A DNA stretch of 64,000 nucleotides from Nocardioides sp. 1609 (lineage in GTDB: Bacteria; Actinomycetota; Actinomycetes; Propionibacteriales; Nocardioidaceae): NCBI RefSeq assembly GCF_004522105.1, contig NZ_SPUJ01000001.1, positions 868,001 through 932,000 of the forward strand, written 5' to 3'. The notes beneath the pieces are model-generated. The model searched no databases and was not told where the DNA came from. It saw only the letters and a list, made by a program, of their open reading frames with translations. The position numbers and the translations under genes are program-made. Positions 33,605 to 42,813 of the stretch are shown here, one piece after another; positions within the stretch are counted from its first letter, which is position 1, and each line of letters begins with the position of its first letter.

Positions 33605-34339
33605 TCAGTCGTCGAGAAGCTCGGCGCACCCTGCTCGTGTCGCCCAGTAGTCCCAGCTGCGTCGAACGGCTGGCGAGTCGGGATCGAAGTTCGAGCCCGG
33701 CGTGCGTTTGCGGCCCTCAGCTTCGCCCGCCGAGAGGGGCTTGAAGGCGCCGATGTTTCGGGCTGCCAGGAGTACACGAGCGTTCCTGGCCAGGTAGACC
33801 GTCATGCCGACTGTAGTGAGGATGGATTGGTCGGCTGCGGCAAACCCATGTCCGCGCATCAGCACGACCGAGTGGCTTCCGAGTCGATCCGCGAGGTCGT
33901 TGCCCATGTCCATGTTCGACACGAGGAGGTCGGTGCTATCGCCGAACGCGTCGCTGATGTCCCACTTGGGAACAACGGTGCCCATCTCGCTTCCGGAGTG
34001 GATGACTGGCACCAACGGGACGTCGGTAATGGTGAAGGGCAGCAGAGCCTCGGTGTGGGCGTGAACCACGCTGTGGACCTCAGGCCTGTGGGCGTAGATG
34101 GCGGCGTGGATGAACCGCTCGATGTAGGGCGGTCGCGGGTCGTCGCTCGTGCATCGGCCTTCGAGGTCGAACTCCATGATGTCGTCGAGTTGCACATGCT
34201 GAGGGCTGCGGGACCTGGAGAGTAGGAACTGGTCCGGCCGGTCGGGATTTCGTGCGCTGATGTGACCGTAGGCGTCTACGACGTCTTCGCGAGCAAGGAT
34301 CCGGTTGGCGATAACCAGTTGGGTTGCCAAGTCAGGCAC
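33605..34339 (-). CDS. Class II aldolase/adducin-family protein (aldolase or aromatic decarboxylase)
   Basis: 244 residues. The family metal site is present: SVVHAHTEALLPF (HxH) and the distal His in LMRGHGFAAAD; ISARNPDRPDQFLLSRSRSP is the substrate-side loop, and PPYIERFIHAAIY carries the usual Glu. Members are fuculose/ribulose-phosphate aldolases, but the same fold includes decarboxylases of aromatic acids such as 3,4-dihydroxyphthalate and pyridine dicarboxylates. Given the aromatic surroundings the decarboxylase reading is attractive. It is first gene of its operon, with operator site g in the promoter. Confidence 0.85.
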   Translation of the reverse strand: MPDLATQLVIANRILAREDVVDAYGHISARNPDRPDQFLLSRSRSPQHVQLDDIMEFDLEGRCTSDDPRPPYIERFIHAAIYAHRPEVHSVVHAHTEALLPFTITDVPLVPVIHSGSEMGTVVPKWDISDAFGDSTDLLVSNMDMGNDLADRLGSHSVVLMRGHGFAAADQSILTTVGMTVYLARNARVLLAARNIGAFKPLSAGEAEGRKRTPGSNFDPDSPAVRRSWDYWATRAGCAELLDD

Positions 34340-34354
34340 GGGAGAACTCCTAAA

Positions 34355-34408
34355 TAGAACGTATACGTACTAATTGCGAGAGTATCCACGCCGCCAACGG
34401 GCCGTCAA
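34355..34408 (-). promoter_or_regulatory. Promoter and best operator (site g) of the aldolase operon
   Basis: On the minus strand TTGACG (complement of 34403-34408), 16 bp and GATACT (complement of 34381-34386) are followed by an 18-bp near-perfect palindrome with one mismatched pair, TAGAACGTATACGTACTA (34355-34372). It shows the full symmetry of the motif better than any other copy. It ends 16 bp before the gene start at 34339. Confidence 0.72.
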
Positions 34409-34465
34409 CCACCGCGAGCGGATCTACAGGGATCGGAGACGCCCGGGGTCGGTCAAGAGGGGCGG

Positions 34466-35299
34466 TCAGAACCGCTGGTGCCCGACCACCGCGAGCAGGT
34501 CCAGCAACTCTTGGCCAGCTGACCGCGGTTCTGCAGTCAAGACAAGCAAGGCCTGCGACTGGTCTTCGGTGAACAACGCCTGACAGTTGAGCTCAATTTG
34601 GCCAACCTCCGGGTGGATCAGGGTCTTGCGGTCCGCGAACCGACGCGCCACCTCATGCCGTTCCCACATCGACACAAACTCATCGCTCTGCTTCATGAGC
34701 ACCCGGACCAACTCCTCCGCGCGGGAGCCAGGACCCATCTGCCCGAACGCGACCCTCAGATTGGCCACCGCGGCCCTCCCCTGACGTTCGTGGTCCTCAG
34801 GTGGGTAAACCAACCGCGACTCAGGATTCGTGAACCACCGATAGACGTCGTACCGATCCATCCCCGTGCGGGTGGTGTGGTCTCCGAACAACAGGACGGC
34901 CATCTTGTTCGCAACCAATGTCTCAAGCATCGAGCTCAAGATCAGCGCCGGGCTGTGGTCCAGTCGATCAAGGATCCTCATGAGACCCGGCGCCACGTGA
35001 GGACTGGTGAAGGTACGGTCCGGAGGCGCGTGCCCCGCAACTCTGAAGAGGTAATCACGCTCATCTGTAGATAGCCGAAACGCTCGAGCGATCGCGGTGA
35101 GCATGCTGGTGCTCGGCTGAGGACCGCGCCCTTGCTCGAGCCGGGCGTAGTAGTTCACCGACATCCCGGCCTGTGCTGCTACCTCCTCGCGTCGCATGCC
35201 CGCCACACGTCGACGGGCTCCCGAAGTAAGACCCAGGTCTTCGGGTCGCAGGGCCTCTCGTCGTCGGCGCAGGAAGTCAGCCAGTTCGATGGAGCGCAT
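34466..35299 (-). CDS. XRE-family regulator with MmyB-like ligand-binding domain (copy 2)
   Basis: About 277 residues from ATG 35299 (the frame opens at 35392 but the family start is MRSIELADFLRRRREAL). The helix-turn-helix signature LGLTSGARRRVAGMRREEVAAQAGMSVNYYARLEQGR is followed by the MLTR ligand-binding domain (YRWFTNPESRLVYPPEDHERQGR). It is paralogous to the protein at 1177-2034. It is divergent from the SDR at 35403, itself a paralogue of the SDR beside copy 1, so the regulator/SDR pair exists twice in different orientation. Confidence 0.9.
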   Translation of the reverse strand: MRSIELADFLRRRREALRPEDLGLTSGARRRVAGMRREEVAAQAGMSVNYYARLEQGRGPQPSTSMLTAIARAFRLSTDERDYLFRVAGHAPPDRTFTSPHVAPGLMRILDRLDHSPALILSSMLETLVANKMAVLLFGDHTTRTGMDRYDVYRWFTNPESRLVYPPEDHERQGRAAVANLRVAFGQMGPGSRAEELVRVLMKQSDEFVSMWERHEVARRFADRKTLIHPEVGQIELNCQALFTEDQSQALLVLTAEPRSAGQELLDLLAVVGHQRF

Positions 35300-35314
35300 G
35301 ACAACATGATGCGC
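35294..35314. promoter_or_regulatory. Inverted repeat over the start of MmyB copy 2
   Basis: GCGCAT (35294-35299) and ATGCGC (35309-35314) are exact inverted repeats with a 9-bp spacer and include the regulator's start codon. In the divergent region this is a plausible shared operator for regulator and SDR. Six-base arms are short, so confidence is limited. Confidence 0.35.
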
Positions 35315-35402
35315 GCGAACGCGGACGGGCAACAGGTGACTGCCAATCCCCCCATAGGCAGGGCCATTCTGCTGCCGGCTGGATGCAGGCACCGTTCACG
35401 TC

Positions 35403-36149
35403 ATGCACCTCACCGACAACACGATCTTCATCCCCGGCGGCACTAGCGGAATCGGGTTGGCCCTGGCAACGCGTCTCCAGGCCAAGGGAAACACCGTCAT
35501 CATCGGCGGTCGACGCACCCACCTGCTCGACGAGCTCGCTGCCGAACACGGCCTTGGCACCGTCGAGATCGACACCTCCTCCCCGGAGAGCGTCCGCACC
35601 GCGGTCCAGACCCTCCTTGCGGGGTTCCCGTCCACGAACATGGTGATCACGAGCGCGGGCATCATGGAGCTCGAGGACTGGCACACGTCCGAGGGCTTCC
35701 TCGATGTTGCCGAGCGCACCGTCACCACGAACCTTCTCGGCACGATTCGCGTGATCGCGGCCCTAGTTGAGCATCTTCAGACGCAGCCACGCGCGGCCAT
35801 CGCGACGGTCTCCTCTGGTCTTGCGTTCATCCCGCTGACGGTGACTCCTACGTACAACGCCACCAAGGCGGCGATCCACATGTTGACCGAGGGGATCCGG
35901 CTCCAGCTCGCCGACACCAACGTCGAGGTCATCGAGATCGTGCCGCCCGCCGTCCGGACAACTCTCCTGGGCCAGGAGAACAGCGAGCGCGCCATGCCTC
36001 TCGACGAGTACGCAGACGAGACTATCGAGCTTCTGGCGGTCGAGCCGTCTACACGTGAGGTGCTCGTCGAGCGGGTCAAGTTCCTGCGCCACGCCGCGGA
36101 GCGCGGCGATTACGACCAGGTGGTTTCGATGGTCAACGGACCGCACTGA
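35403..36149 (+). CDS. SDR-family oxidoreductase, DltE-like (copy 2)
   Basis: A 248-residue SDR: GGTSGIGLALA (cofactor), GGRRTHLLDEL (basic residues favouring NADP), TSAGIMELE in the NNAG position, TVSSGLAF (Ser) and YNATKAA (Tyr/Lys). It shares long identical stretches with the SDR at 2169 (for example PTYNATKAA and TTLxGQENS), showing that the pairs arose by duplication. Divergent from MmyB copy 2, it is presumably controlled by it. The start ATG has no clear Shine-Dalgarno. Confidence 0.9.
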   Translation: MHLTDNTIFIPGGTSGIGLALATRLQAKGNTVIIGGRRTHLLDELAAEHGLGTVEIDTSSPESVRTAVQTLLAGFPSTNMVITSAGIMELEDWHTSEGFLDVAERTVTTNLLGTIRVIAALVEHLQTQPRAAIATVSSGLAFIPLTVTPTYNATKAAIHMLTEGIRLQLADTNVEVIEIVPPAVRTTLLGQENSERAMPLDEYADETIELLAVEPSTREVLVERVKFLRHAAERGDYDQVVSMVNGPH

Positions 36150-36287
36150 TCTGACCAGGTCCGCTCGACCGCGCGTAGATCTGGGGGGTCTCCGCGCGGC
36201 CAGGCGACCATCGGCTCCGGCACCCAAACCTCGCTCACGCATCTCGTGGTCCTTCTAGTGGGCCACGACGTCACAAAGGAGACTTCG

Positions 36288-37493
36288 TTGCGACCCCAGA
36301 ACTGCGATCGCCGTCTAATTGCTGCGCCTGTATTGATGTTGGTGATGGCAACCGTCACGGCATGCAGCGACGCAAGTTCGGACCCGAGCGAGTCAGCACG
36401 ATCGGTTCAACCTTCAGCGACGACGTCGAACTCGAGAGAACCCGCTCCTTCGTCTGCGCCCTCTCCACCGTCGTCCACGACACCCGCACAGCTGACCTTA
36501 GGACGTCACAGCGAACTGGCGACAGGGCTCGACGCCCCGTGGGGTCTCACGTTCCTGCCCGACGGCAGCGCCCTCGTTTCGGAACGACTGACGGGCCGCA
36601 TCATGCGGGTGCCCCGGACAGGTGGGGACCCCGAACTCGTCGGGCTTGTCCCTGACGTGGCGCAGAGCGCTGAAGGTGGACTCTTGGGTCTCGCAACATC
36701 TCCGACCTTCGAGTCCGACCGCACCGTCTTCGCGTACGTCTCAGCGCTCCCGACGAACCGTGTCGTGGCCCTTGAGATCGCCGAAGACTTTGATGCGGTG
36801 ACCCAGACCGACGTGTTGCTCGACGGTATTGCAACGTCCGACCGGCACCATGGTGGCCGTCTACGGATCGGCCCGGACGGTCATCTCTGGATCACGACAG
36901 GCGACGCCTTCGAGCCCTCCAACGCTGCCGATCGGGACACCTTGAACGGCAAGATCCTGCGGATCGCTCTGGACGGCTCCGTCCCAGAGGACAACCCATC
37001 ATCGTCGGCCATCTATTCAGTCGGACACCGCAACGTCCAAGGGATCACCTTCGGGCCGGACGGCACTGCGTTCGCATCCGAGCTCGGGGACAGCCAATGG
37101 GACGAAGTCAACGTGATCACGGGCGACGCCGACTACGGCTGGCCGACAAGCGAAGGATCCGAAGGCGACTTCGGACAGGACCCCATCTTTGAGTTTCCAA
37201 CCGAAGACGCATCGCCGTCCGGAATCGCATATGCGGGCGGGTCGGTATGGATGGCTGCGCTGCGGGGTCAACGACTCTGGCAGCTGCCGGTCGCCGGTGA
37301 CCAGCCGGCTGGGTCCCCGGTTCCACACATGATCGAGCGTTATGGGCGTATCCGGACCGTTGAAGTCGCGCCAGATGGGTCGCTCTGGCTCATCACGTCA
37401 AACACCGACGGCGTCTCGGCGGCCTTCGGTGGGCTTCCCCCACGCTCTGGTGACGACCGCATCCTGCGAGTCGAACTCGTCCCGGCCGAGTAG
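36288..37493 (+). CDS. PQQ-dependent sugar dehydrogenase-like lipoprotein (GSDH family)
   Basis: About 401 residues from TTG 36288, chosen because AAAGGAGA lies five bases upstream. A signal peptide with lipobox ATVTAC leads to a Ser/Pro/Thr-rich linker (~25-65), then a six-bladed beta-propeller: [67 protein letters not shown] and [14 protein letters not shown]. These are the signatures of soluble aldose dehydrogenases (YliI-like), including the HHGG and GHRN active-site segments. It is exported and membrane-anchored. No PQQ synthesis gene is in the window, so the cofactor must come from elsewhere. Confidence 0.88.
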   Translation: MRPQNCDRRLIAAPVLMLVMATVTACSDASSDPSESARSVQPSATTSNSREPAPSSAPSPPSSTTPAQLTLGRHSELATGLDAPWGLTFLPDGSALVSERLTGRIMRVPRTGGDPELVGLVPDVAQSAEGGLLGLATSPTFESDRTVFAYVSALPTNRVVALEIAEDFDAVTQTDVLLDGIATSDRHHGGRLRIGPDGHLWITTGDAFEPSNAADRDTLNGKILRIALDGSVPEDNPSSSAIYSVGHRNVQGITFGPDGTAFASELGDSQWDEVNVITGDADYGWPTSEGSEGDFGQDPIFEFPTEDASPSGIAYAGGSVWMAALRGQRLWQLPVAGDQPAGSPVPHMIERYGRIRTVEVAPDGSLWLITSNTDGVSAAFGGLPPRSGDDRILRVELVPAE

Positions 37494-38002
37494 CCATAGA
37501 GCACGCCTACTGATCGCGGCAGCGGGCAGCTTCGCTGTTCCGCCACCACGCCTGAACCGAGGTGGACGCTCGAGTGCAGGATTGCGGTGGCACGGGAGAC
37601 CCGGCCACTACGAGGATCGGATCGCTTTGGTGCCGCATGTCGCGGGTACACCGATCGGTCTCGCAGACAACGTCGTCACGCGCGCGGATTGCCTCGTGTC
37701 GGCCCTCGCCCGGACTGCAACGACGAGCTGGCGACGATCTCGCTCTATAGGTCCGCGGGAAATGAACCCCATCGTCCGCGTCCTTCGGTCGTCGAGAACG
37801 ACGTTGATGCAAGTCTGCGCCTGGAGTCGCGAGCGGAGCCAGGCCCACGGCGCCTCCTGTAGTCGGCGTGTCCCTTCGCGCTCGCGACGTACCTATGCCG
37901 GTCAAGCCACCCACGATCTCGAACTAACTCGGCCTGGTCAGGCAACGGTGCAGCGCCAGGGCCGTAGCCCGACGTTCGGCCATCCGGGCGACCGCGCGAC
38001 AG
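37494..38002. other. Intergenic region, no gene recognised
   Basis: About 510 bp between convergent genes. No motif-bearing frame and no clear terminator were seen. Confidence 0.5.
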
Positions 38003-38704
38003 CTACGGGTGCGAGCGCCTCGTCGCTACCTGTTGCTCTATGCCGCGGAGAAAGATGTCCACACCCGCGAGGAACTGGCCGCGGTCGTCATGGCTGACCA
38101 GTTGGTCTGCGATCTGCTGCATGATGGGGTCGGTGTCGTCTTGAACGAGTTCGCCCATTCGCAGTTTTAAGTAAGACTCTCGGTCGACATCGTCAGGTAA
38201 GTGTCGAGCCCCCTCCACGTACTGAGCGGCCGCTCCGAGCACGTAACTCATCAGGGCCGATCCGGCGTCAGATAGGGCACCTGCCGGAACCCCAAACTGC
38301 TGCAGGTGGAGGCCTAGAACCTTCCAGATTCGCACCACTGCCGGTTGGAGCGGCTCCGCGACGAGTTGGCGCCCCACCCACGGGTGCGAATCGATCGCGT
38401 CGAAGATTCCGACTGCCAGCGAACGGATCGACTCCACCGGATCTCCGCTTTTCAGGCTCGAGTCATCACTGACGGTTCCGGCGATCACTCCAACGACGAC
38501 GCTATCGAGGGCAACCCGCAGGAGTTCGGCCTTTCCGGACACGTGGTGATAGATCGCGCCACGTCCGGTGGCCAGACGGTCCGTGAGGGCGCGCACGGTG
38601 AGTTCGTGTTCACCTGCTTCGTCAAGCAACTCGATGGCCGCCTGAACGATGCGATCTCGGGACAGAGGTTCAGTGCGTCTGGGGTTACGCGTTACCGCTT
38701 CCAC
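38003..38704 (-). CDS. TetR-family transcriptional regulator
   Basis: 233 residues from GTG 38704. The helix-turn-helix is DRIVQAAIELLDEAGEHELTVRALTDRLATGRGAIYHHVSGKAELLRVAL. The ligand domain resembles the TetR_C tetracycline-repressor-like branch. A 15-bp palindrome 20 bp upstream (38724-38738) is a probable auto-operator. It is divergent from another TetR gene at 39010. The target gene is not obvious; neighbours on the same strand are not close. Confidence 0.88.
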   Translation of the reverse strand: MEAVTRNPRRTEPLSRDRIVQAAIELLDEAGEHELTVRALTDRLATGRGAIYHHVSGKAELLRVALDSVVVGVIAGTVSDDSSLKSGDPVESIRSLAVGIFDAIDSHPWVGRQLVAEPLQPAVVRIWKVLGLHLQQFGVPAGALSDAGSALMSYVLGAAAQYVEGARHLPDDVDRESYLKLRMGELVQDDTDPIMQQIADQLVSHDDRGQFLAGVDIFLRGIEQQVATRRSHP

Positions 38705-38723
38705 ATGCTCATCTTGACATAAA

Positions 38724-38738
38724 TGGACCGCTGGTCCA
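38724..38738. promoter_or_regulatory. TetR operator candidate between divergent TetR genes
   Basis: TGGACC-GCT-GGTCCA is a perfect 6+6 inverted repeat 20 bp upstream of the GTG at 38704. Its position in the promoter suggests autoregulation. Confidence 0.5.
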
Positions 38739-39009
38739 ACACTCGGCCCCGGCGGTCGATGATCCCAACGAGAACTCGCAGTCAGCCGTCACATCAACTT
38801 CTTCGAGCCAGTCTCTCAGTGATCCGGGTCTGGCGGCCTCGGACCCGACAGCTTCCCTAGCATGCGCGCCCACCGCACGTGAACGACACGACCGCGTCCC
38901 GCCTCTTGTGCAAGACATCCATCACTACGGCGCGGGCTCGGTGCCGACGCCACTCAGGGTCATTGAGGGAGAGGGGCAGCTCCGTGAACAGTGGTCTAAC
39001 CTGTACGAC

Positions 39010-39630
39010 ATGGCGAAGTCGACCCAATTGCGCGGCCTACGAGCCCGCGAAGCCATTCTGGACACGGCGCGTAAACAATTCATGGACCAGGGATTTCGCA
39101 ACACCTCGATAGAGTCGATTGCAACTAAGACCGGCGTGGCACGGCCAACGGTCTACGCGCACTTTAGTTCGAAGGACGACATTTTCCGAACGATTGTCGG
39201 TGAATTGCACGACGAGCGGCTCGCCGCCATGCAAGCCGCAGCGAGATCCTCGGCGAGCCTCTCCGAACGACTGTATGCAGCCCTTTCAGCGAGGTTCGTT
39301 CCGTTCGTCGAGATCACCGCAGCGTCCGCCTTTGGCAGCGAGCTCCTGGATGAGAACAGTCGAGTCTGCTCGGACATCTTGCAGGCTGCCCGGAGGCAGT
39401 CGTTGGATCTTCTGGAGAACGTTCTTGCCGAGGCAGACGCGGCCGGCGAGATCTCGCTAGCCGACGCCGACTTAGACGAAGCCGACGCCGCCTCCATCCT
39501 CTACGACGCGGCCAGGGGACCGAAAGAGGAAGCCACAATCACCCCTGAAGCATACGAGAAGCAGTTGAGGCGGCTCGTGCGAGTGCTGTCACGCGGATTG
39601 GGCGCACACCTACCAGCGCCTCACAGCTGA
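39010..39630 (+). CDS. TetR-family transcriptional regulator
   Basis: About 206 residues from ATG 39010; the open frame begins at 38908. The helix-turn-helix is REAILDTARKQFMDQGFRNTSIESIATKTGVARPTVYAHFSSKDDIFRTIV. The C-terminus (ARGPKEEATITPEAYEKQLRRLVRVLSRG) is of the AcrR/TetR_C type found with catabolic genes. TAACCT about 8 nt before the ATG may be a -10 for a leaderless transcript. Possible targets are the convergent ThDP-enzyme operon or itself. Confidence 0.88.
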   Translation: MAKSTQLRGLRAREAILDTARKQFMDQGFRNTSIESIATKTGVARPTVYAHFSSKDDIFRTIVGELHDERLAAMQAAARSSASLSERLYAALSARFVPFVEITAASAFGSELLDENSRVCSDILQAARRQSLDLLENVLAEADAAGEISLADADLDEADAASILYDAARGPKEEATITPEAYEKQLRRLVRVLSRGLGAHLPAPHS

Positions 39631-39987
39631 GCCGCGTTCCCACCGCGCAGCGCTGGATCATCCATATGCGGGGCGGACGTTCCGAAAAACACGAACACCT
39701 TTCTCGCCACCGCGCTGTTCTTGCCAGCGGGGCAGCGGTCGGGTCGAACGCAGCACCCGGTCGTCCAGCACAGCGCCAGACACCTCGCGTCTACGGCAGC
39801 CGGGATCATGTGGCACCGACGGCGCAGCACGGGAGTACGCAAACAGCCGTCTTCTCGGACAGATCGGCGGTGCAGCGAAGCGAGACGCCAGCACACTCTT
39901 CGCCAACCGCGGACCGGAAGTCAGAGTCGGCGGTCGAATCAGCGGCCAGACCAGTCGTCGCCGTTAACAGTGACCTGGAATCTAGGG
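39631..39987. other. Intergenic region between convergent genes
   Basis: About 360 bp with no recognisable gene or clear hairpin. Confidence 0.5.
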
Positions 39988-41589
39988 TTAATCGAGCCAC
40001 ATTCCGGTGGCAACAGGCACCTCCAGGAGACGAGGGCCCATTAGTCCCGTCGTCTCGTCGCGTAGGGCTGCTTCGAGTTCCTCTGCCGTCGTGACTTGGC
40101 GCGACGGCACGCCGTAAGCAGTAGCGATCGCGACCATGTCTATCCCTGGTACCGCCAAGCCAGGTACGCCGTGCGCCCGTTCCAGTTCGGCGAACCATTT
40201 GAGGATCATGTATTCGTCGTTGCGTAGAACGAGAAACGTGACTGGGATCTTGTAAGTAGCCGCCGTCCACAGGGCTGTGATGCCGTACTGAGCGGAGCCC
40301 TCTCCAAGGACACACACGACTGGCCGACCGGGTTGGGCCATCTGTACCCCCACTGCGGATGCGATACCGAAACCCAGGCCGCCACCAGCGCCGAAGTAGT
40401 AACTACCCGGCCGGTCGAGCCGCAGCCTGTTGCGCAACGCAAGAGCGCTTGAGGGAGCCTCCAGCACCGCAATTCCATCGGTAGGCCATGCAGCCGAGAG
40501 TGCAGCCATTGCGGCGCTCCCGCTAATCGGACTACTCGTCGCAGGCACAGCCGGGTCCGGCCGCGGGTCTGGTTCTTCGCGCGTGCTCGTGCCTACCAGC
40601 TCCAAAAGTGTGGCAATCGCCGCAGCTACGTCGCCGACGATGGCGTCACCCATAGGCGCGCGGGCTGCTTCGTCTGGGTCACTCGTGATCTGGACCAGGC
40701 GCGCTCCCTCCGGAAGAAGTTCACCCGGCACGTAGGGGTAGTACGGGAAGACGGAGGAGCCGATTACCAAGATGAGGTCGTGTCCCTCGAGCACATTCGA
40801 TACTGCTGCGATCGCTGGGGGAAGTACGCCTTGGAAGAGGTGATGGTTCTCGGGGAACCCGAGTCGTCCTCCGCCGGTCGCTGGGGTGGCCCAGACGGCG
40901 AGGTGTTGTTTCTCTGCCAGCTCTACGGCTGCGTTCCAGCCGCCGCTGGGATCGATGTCTGGTCCCGCTATGAGTACCGGTCGCCGGGCCTGTTCAAGTA
41001 GGGCTGCGACTTCCGAGAGCGCCGCGCGAGAGGGGCCGGGTCGACCATGGACGACCCTGAGTCGTGCATGTCGCGCAAGGGAGTCTTCGACTTCGATGTT
41101 CCAGTCATCCATTGGAATGGACACGAAGGCCGGACCTTTTGGCGGTGTCGATGCGTGATGGATGGCTCGAGCGATCGCTTGTGGAACGTCTTCGGCGCGG
41201 GGAGGTTCGTTGGACCACTTGGTGTGAGAGGCCGGCAGTACTGGTGCGTCGCGATTGGTCAGGTTCGCTTCCATCGTCATCTGCGCTCTGACCTGTTGGC
41301 CGGCCGTGACCAGCAGTGGTGTCTTGTTGGCGCGCGCGTTGAAGATCCCCCCCATAGCGTTTCCGACACCAGGGGCCGTGTGAAGGTTGGCGTGGCCGAC
41401 CGTCCCACTTGCTTGCGCGAACCCGTCGGCCATGCCGATGACTACGAGCTCTTGGAGCCCAAGCACGTACTCGAAGTCGTCGGGGAAGTCCTTCAGCATC
41501 GGTAGTTCCGTGGAGCCAGGGTTGCCGAAGATTGTCGTCATGCGGTGGCGTCGGAGGAGATCGAAAGTAGCGTCACGGGCAGTCGTCAT
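39988..41589 (-). CDS. ThDP-dependent benzoylformate-decarboxylase-like enzyme
   Basis: 533 residues aligning by eye with benzoylformate decarboxylase (MdlC): Ser26 in GNPGSTELP, Glu47 in LQELVV, His70 in HANLHTAPGVGNAMG and a His in LGFPENHHLFQG, the four active-site positions of that enzyme. The cofactor motif reads GEGSAQYGI...LRN (~429-457) where MdlC has GDGS...NN, so the magnesium-binding Asp is a Glu. It probably decarboxylates an aryl 2-oxo acid to an aldehyde, feeding the aldehyde dehydrogenases. It is the last gene of the operon starting at 46333. Confidence 0.87.
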   Translation of the reverse strand: MTTARDATFDLLRRHRMTTIFGNPGSTELPMLKDFPDDFEYVLGLQELVVIGMADGFAQASGTVGHANLHTAPGVGNAMGGIFNARANKTPLLVTAGQQVRAQMTMEANLTNRDAPVLPASHTKWSNEPPRAEDVPQAIARAIHHASTPPKGPAFVSIPMDDWNIEVEDSLARHARLRVVHGRPGPSRAALSEVAALLEQARRPVLIAGPDIDPSGGWNAAVELAEKQHLAVWATPATGGGRLGFPENHHLFQGVLPPAIAAVSNVLEGHDLILVIGSSVFPYYPYVPGELLPEGARLVQITSDPDEAARAPMGDAIVGDVAAAIATLLELVGTSTREEPDPRPDPAVPATSSPISGSAAMAALSAAWPTDGIAVLEAPSSALALRNRLRLDRPGSYYFGAGGGLGFGIASAVGVQMAQPGRPVVCVLGEGSAQYGITALWTAATYKIPVTFLVLRNDEYMILKWFAELERAHGVPGLAVPGIDMVAIATAYGVPSRQVTTAEELEAALRDETTGLMGPRLLEVPVATGMWLD

Positions 41590-41640
41590 CTCGGCGGGTC
41601 ACGTTCCGTTTCGTGGTTCAGGTGGGAGAGCGGTTGCTGG

Positions 41641-42168
41641 CTATGTCGACTGCGAGGGGATGGTCTTGCCGGCGCTATTGGGAGGCTTCGCCGCGGGCCA
41701 TGGACGCCGTCCGCTTTCTGCGAGCTTGATTAGGTTGTGAACCCAGGTTTCGTGAGCTGCAAGGGCCCGCGGCCCGAGAATCCGTCGCCGGGCGAATGGC
41801 TTCTCCTCTCCGGTCGAGAGTCGCGAGTTGACTTGATGTCCAATTGCCAGATGCCCTATCTCCCAGGTTGGGTGGCGGTTGCCGCCCATTCCTCTGCTGC
41901 TCCAGGAAGGGCACTCGTTTGGGACTAACTCAGTCACCGTGGTCGTCGTCGTGGGCATGTGAGGCGCACTCCAGGAAAAGGTCGACTCAAGTTCGATGGT
42001 CGGCCAGGCTCCGCCCCTATGCCGGACGTGTTGAGCATGCAAGAAGCAGTAGTGGCTCCAGCAGTCCGGTCGGACAAGCCAAGCCCAGACATCCTCAGGG
42101 TCGGCGGTTGTACTCCACCTGCGCGCTACTACAACGGTCCGAGTCACGGTTTCACATGTGGCGATCAC
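41641..42168 (-). CDS. SRPBCC-fold protein (copy A)
   Basis: 175 residues of the START/SRPBCC (polyketide-cyclase-like) fold. DPEDVWAWLVRPDCWSHYCFLHAQHVRHRGGAWPTIELESTFSW matches the equivalent region of the protein at 42814-43299 closely, so the two are paralogues in one operon. The fold offers a hydrophobic pocket for aromatic ligands, and members act as cyclases, hydrolases or carriers. The central part is less well conserved than in copy B. The C-terminus is longer by about 20 residues. No catalytic function can be assigned. Confidence 0.7.
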   Translation of the reverse strand: MIATCETVTRTVVVARRWSTTADPEDVWAWLVRPDCWSHYCFLHAQHVRHRGGAWPTIELESTFSWSAPHMPTTTTTVTELVPNECPSWSSRGMGGNRHPTWEIGHLAIGHQVNSRLSTGEEKPFARRRILGPRALAAHETWVHNLIKLAESGRRPWPAAKPPNSAGKTIPSQST

Positions 42169-42399
42169 AGGTCGTCACACCTGTTGCTGCCGACCCGGCC
42201 CGAACCAAATCTCCTACCTGCGGCGAAGGCCATGGAGAGGATGGCTTCATTCCGTCTTCCTGCGACGCCCTCGCCACGTAGGCACAAACGGTATGCTCGG
42301 TCGTGATCGGCGTAGCAACGGAAACACTTGCACTCCGGAACGCAGTGTGGTCTCGCGTTTCCAGGGATTGCGCCGGTCTGCCGCTGCCGCACGTGTCAC
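42169..42399. other. Spacer inside the ThDP operon
   Basis: 231 bp between the ABM-fold gene and SRPBCC copy A. A short frame (42165-42392, minus) has no recognisable motif or ribosome site. Confidence 0.4.
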
Positions 42400-42705
42400 C
42401 TATCCGAAGAGTGGGCGGGCAGAGTCGACCTGGTAACGGACGAAGTCGGCCGGGCCGTCGGCAGATTGCACTAGTACCTCCGCAAAGGTCGCGAAGTGCG
42501 TTGACGAGAAATGAAATTCGAGGGCCTCGTCCGATTCCCAGTGCTCGAAGAGGCGGAGAACGGCGGGCTCGTTCATGTCGAATGAGAACTGGTACTCCAA
42601 GCAGCCACTCTCGGCCAGAGTGTCAACCATCATGGTTTTTGCGGCGGTGCGGAGAGCTCCGATCTCTCCGATCTTCAACTGGATGCGTCCGGTTACTACG
42701 ACCAT
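42400..42705 (-). CDS. ABM-fold (antibiotic biosynthesis monooxygenase / YgiN-like) protein
   Basis: 101 residues of the dimeric alpha-beta barrel superfamily: VVVTGRIQLKIGEIGALRTAAKTMMVDTLAESGCLEYQFSFDMNEP, then LRLFEHWESDEALEFHFSSTHFATF, the typical strand-helix pattern with EHW and a histidine-rich helix. Cofactor-free quinol monooxygenases of this type oxidise hydroquinones, while others are heme or ligand binders. Its place in an aromatic operon between two SRPBCC proteins makes oxidation or protection of a hydroxylated intermediate plausible. Confidence 0.82.
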   Translation of the reverse strand: MVVVTGRIQLKIGEIGALRTAAKTMMVDTLAESGCLEYQFSFDMNEPAVLRLFEHWESDEALEFHFSSTHFATFAEVLVQSADGPADFVRYQVDSARPLFG

Positions 42706-42813
42706 GGGTATCTCCTTCGACTTCAGTTATGCGGACTTCGCTGCCGCTAAGTCTTTGGTTGCGGTGTCGTGTTCAAGCTCTTCGATGCAGTCCATGGCCG
42801 GCGACTGGCACAT

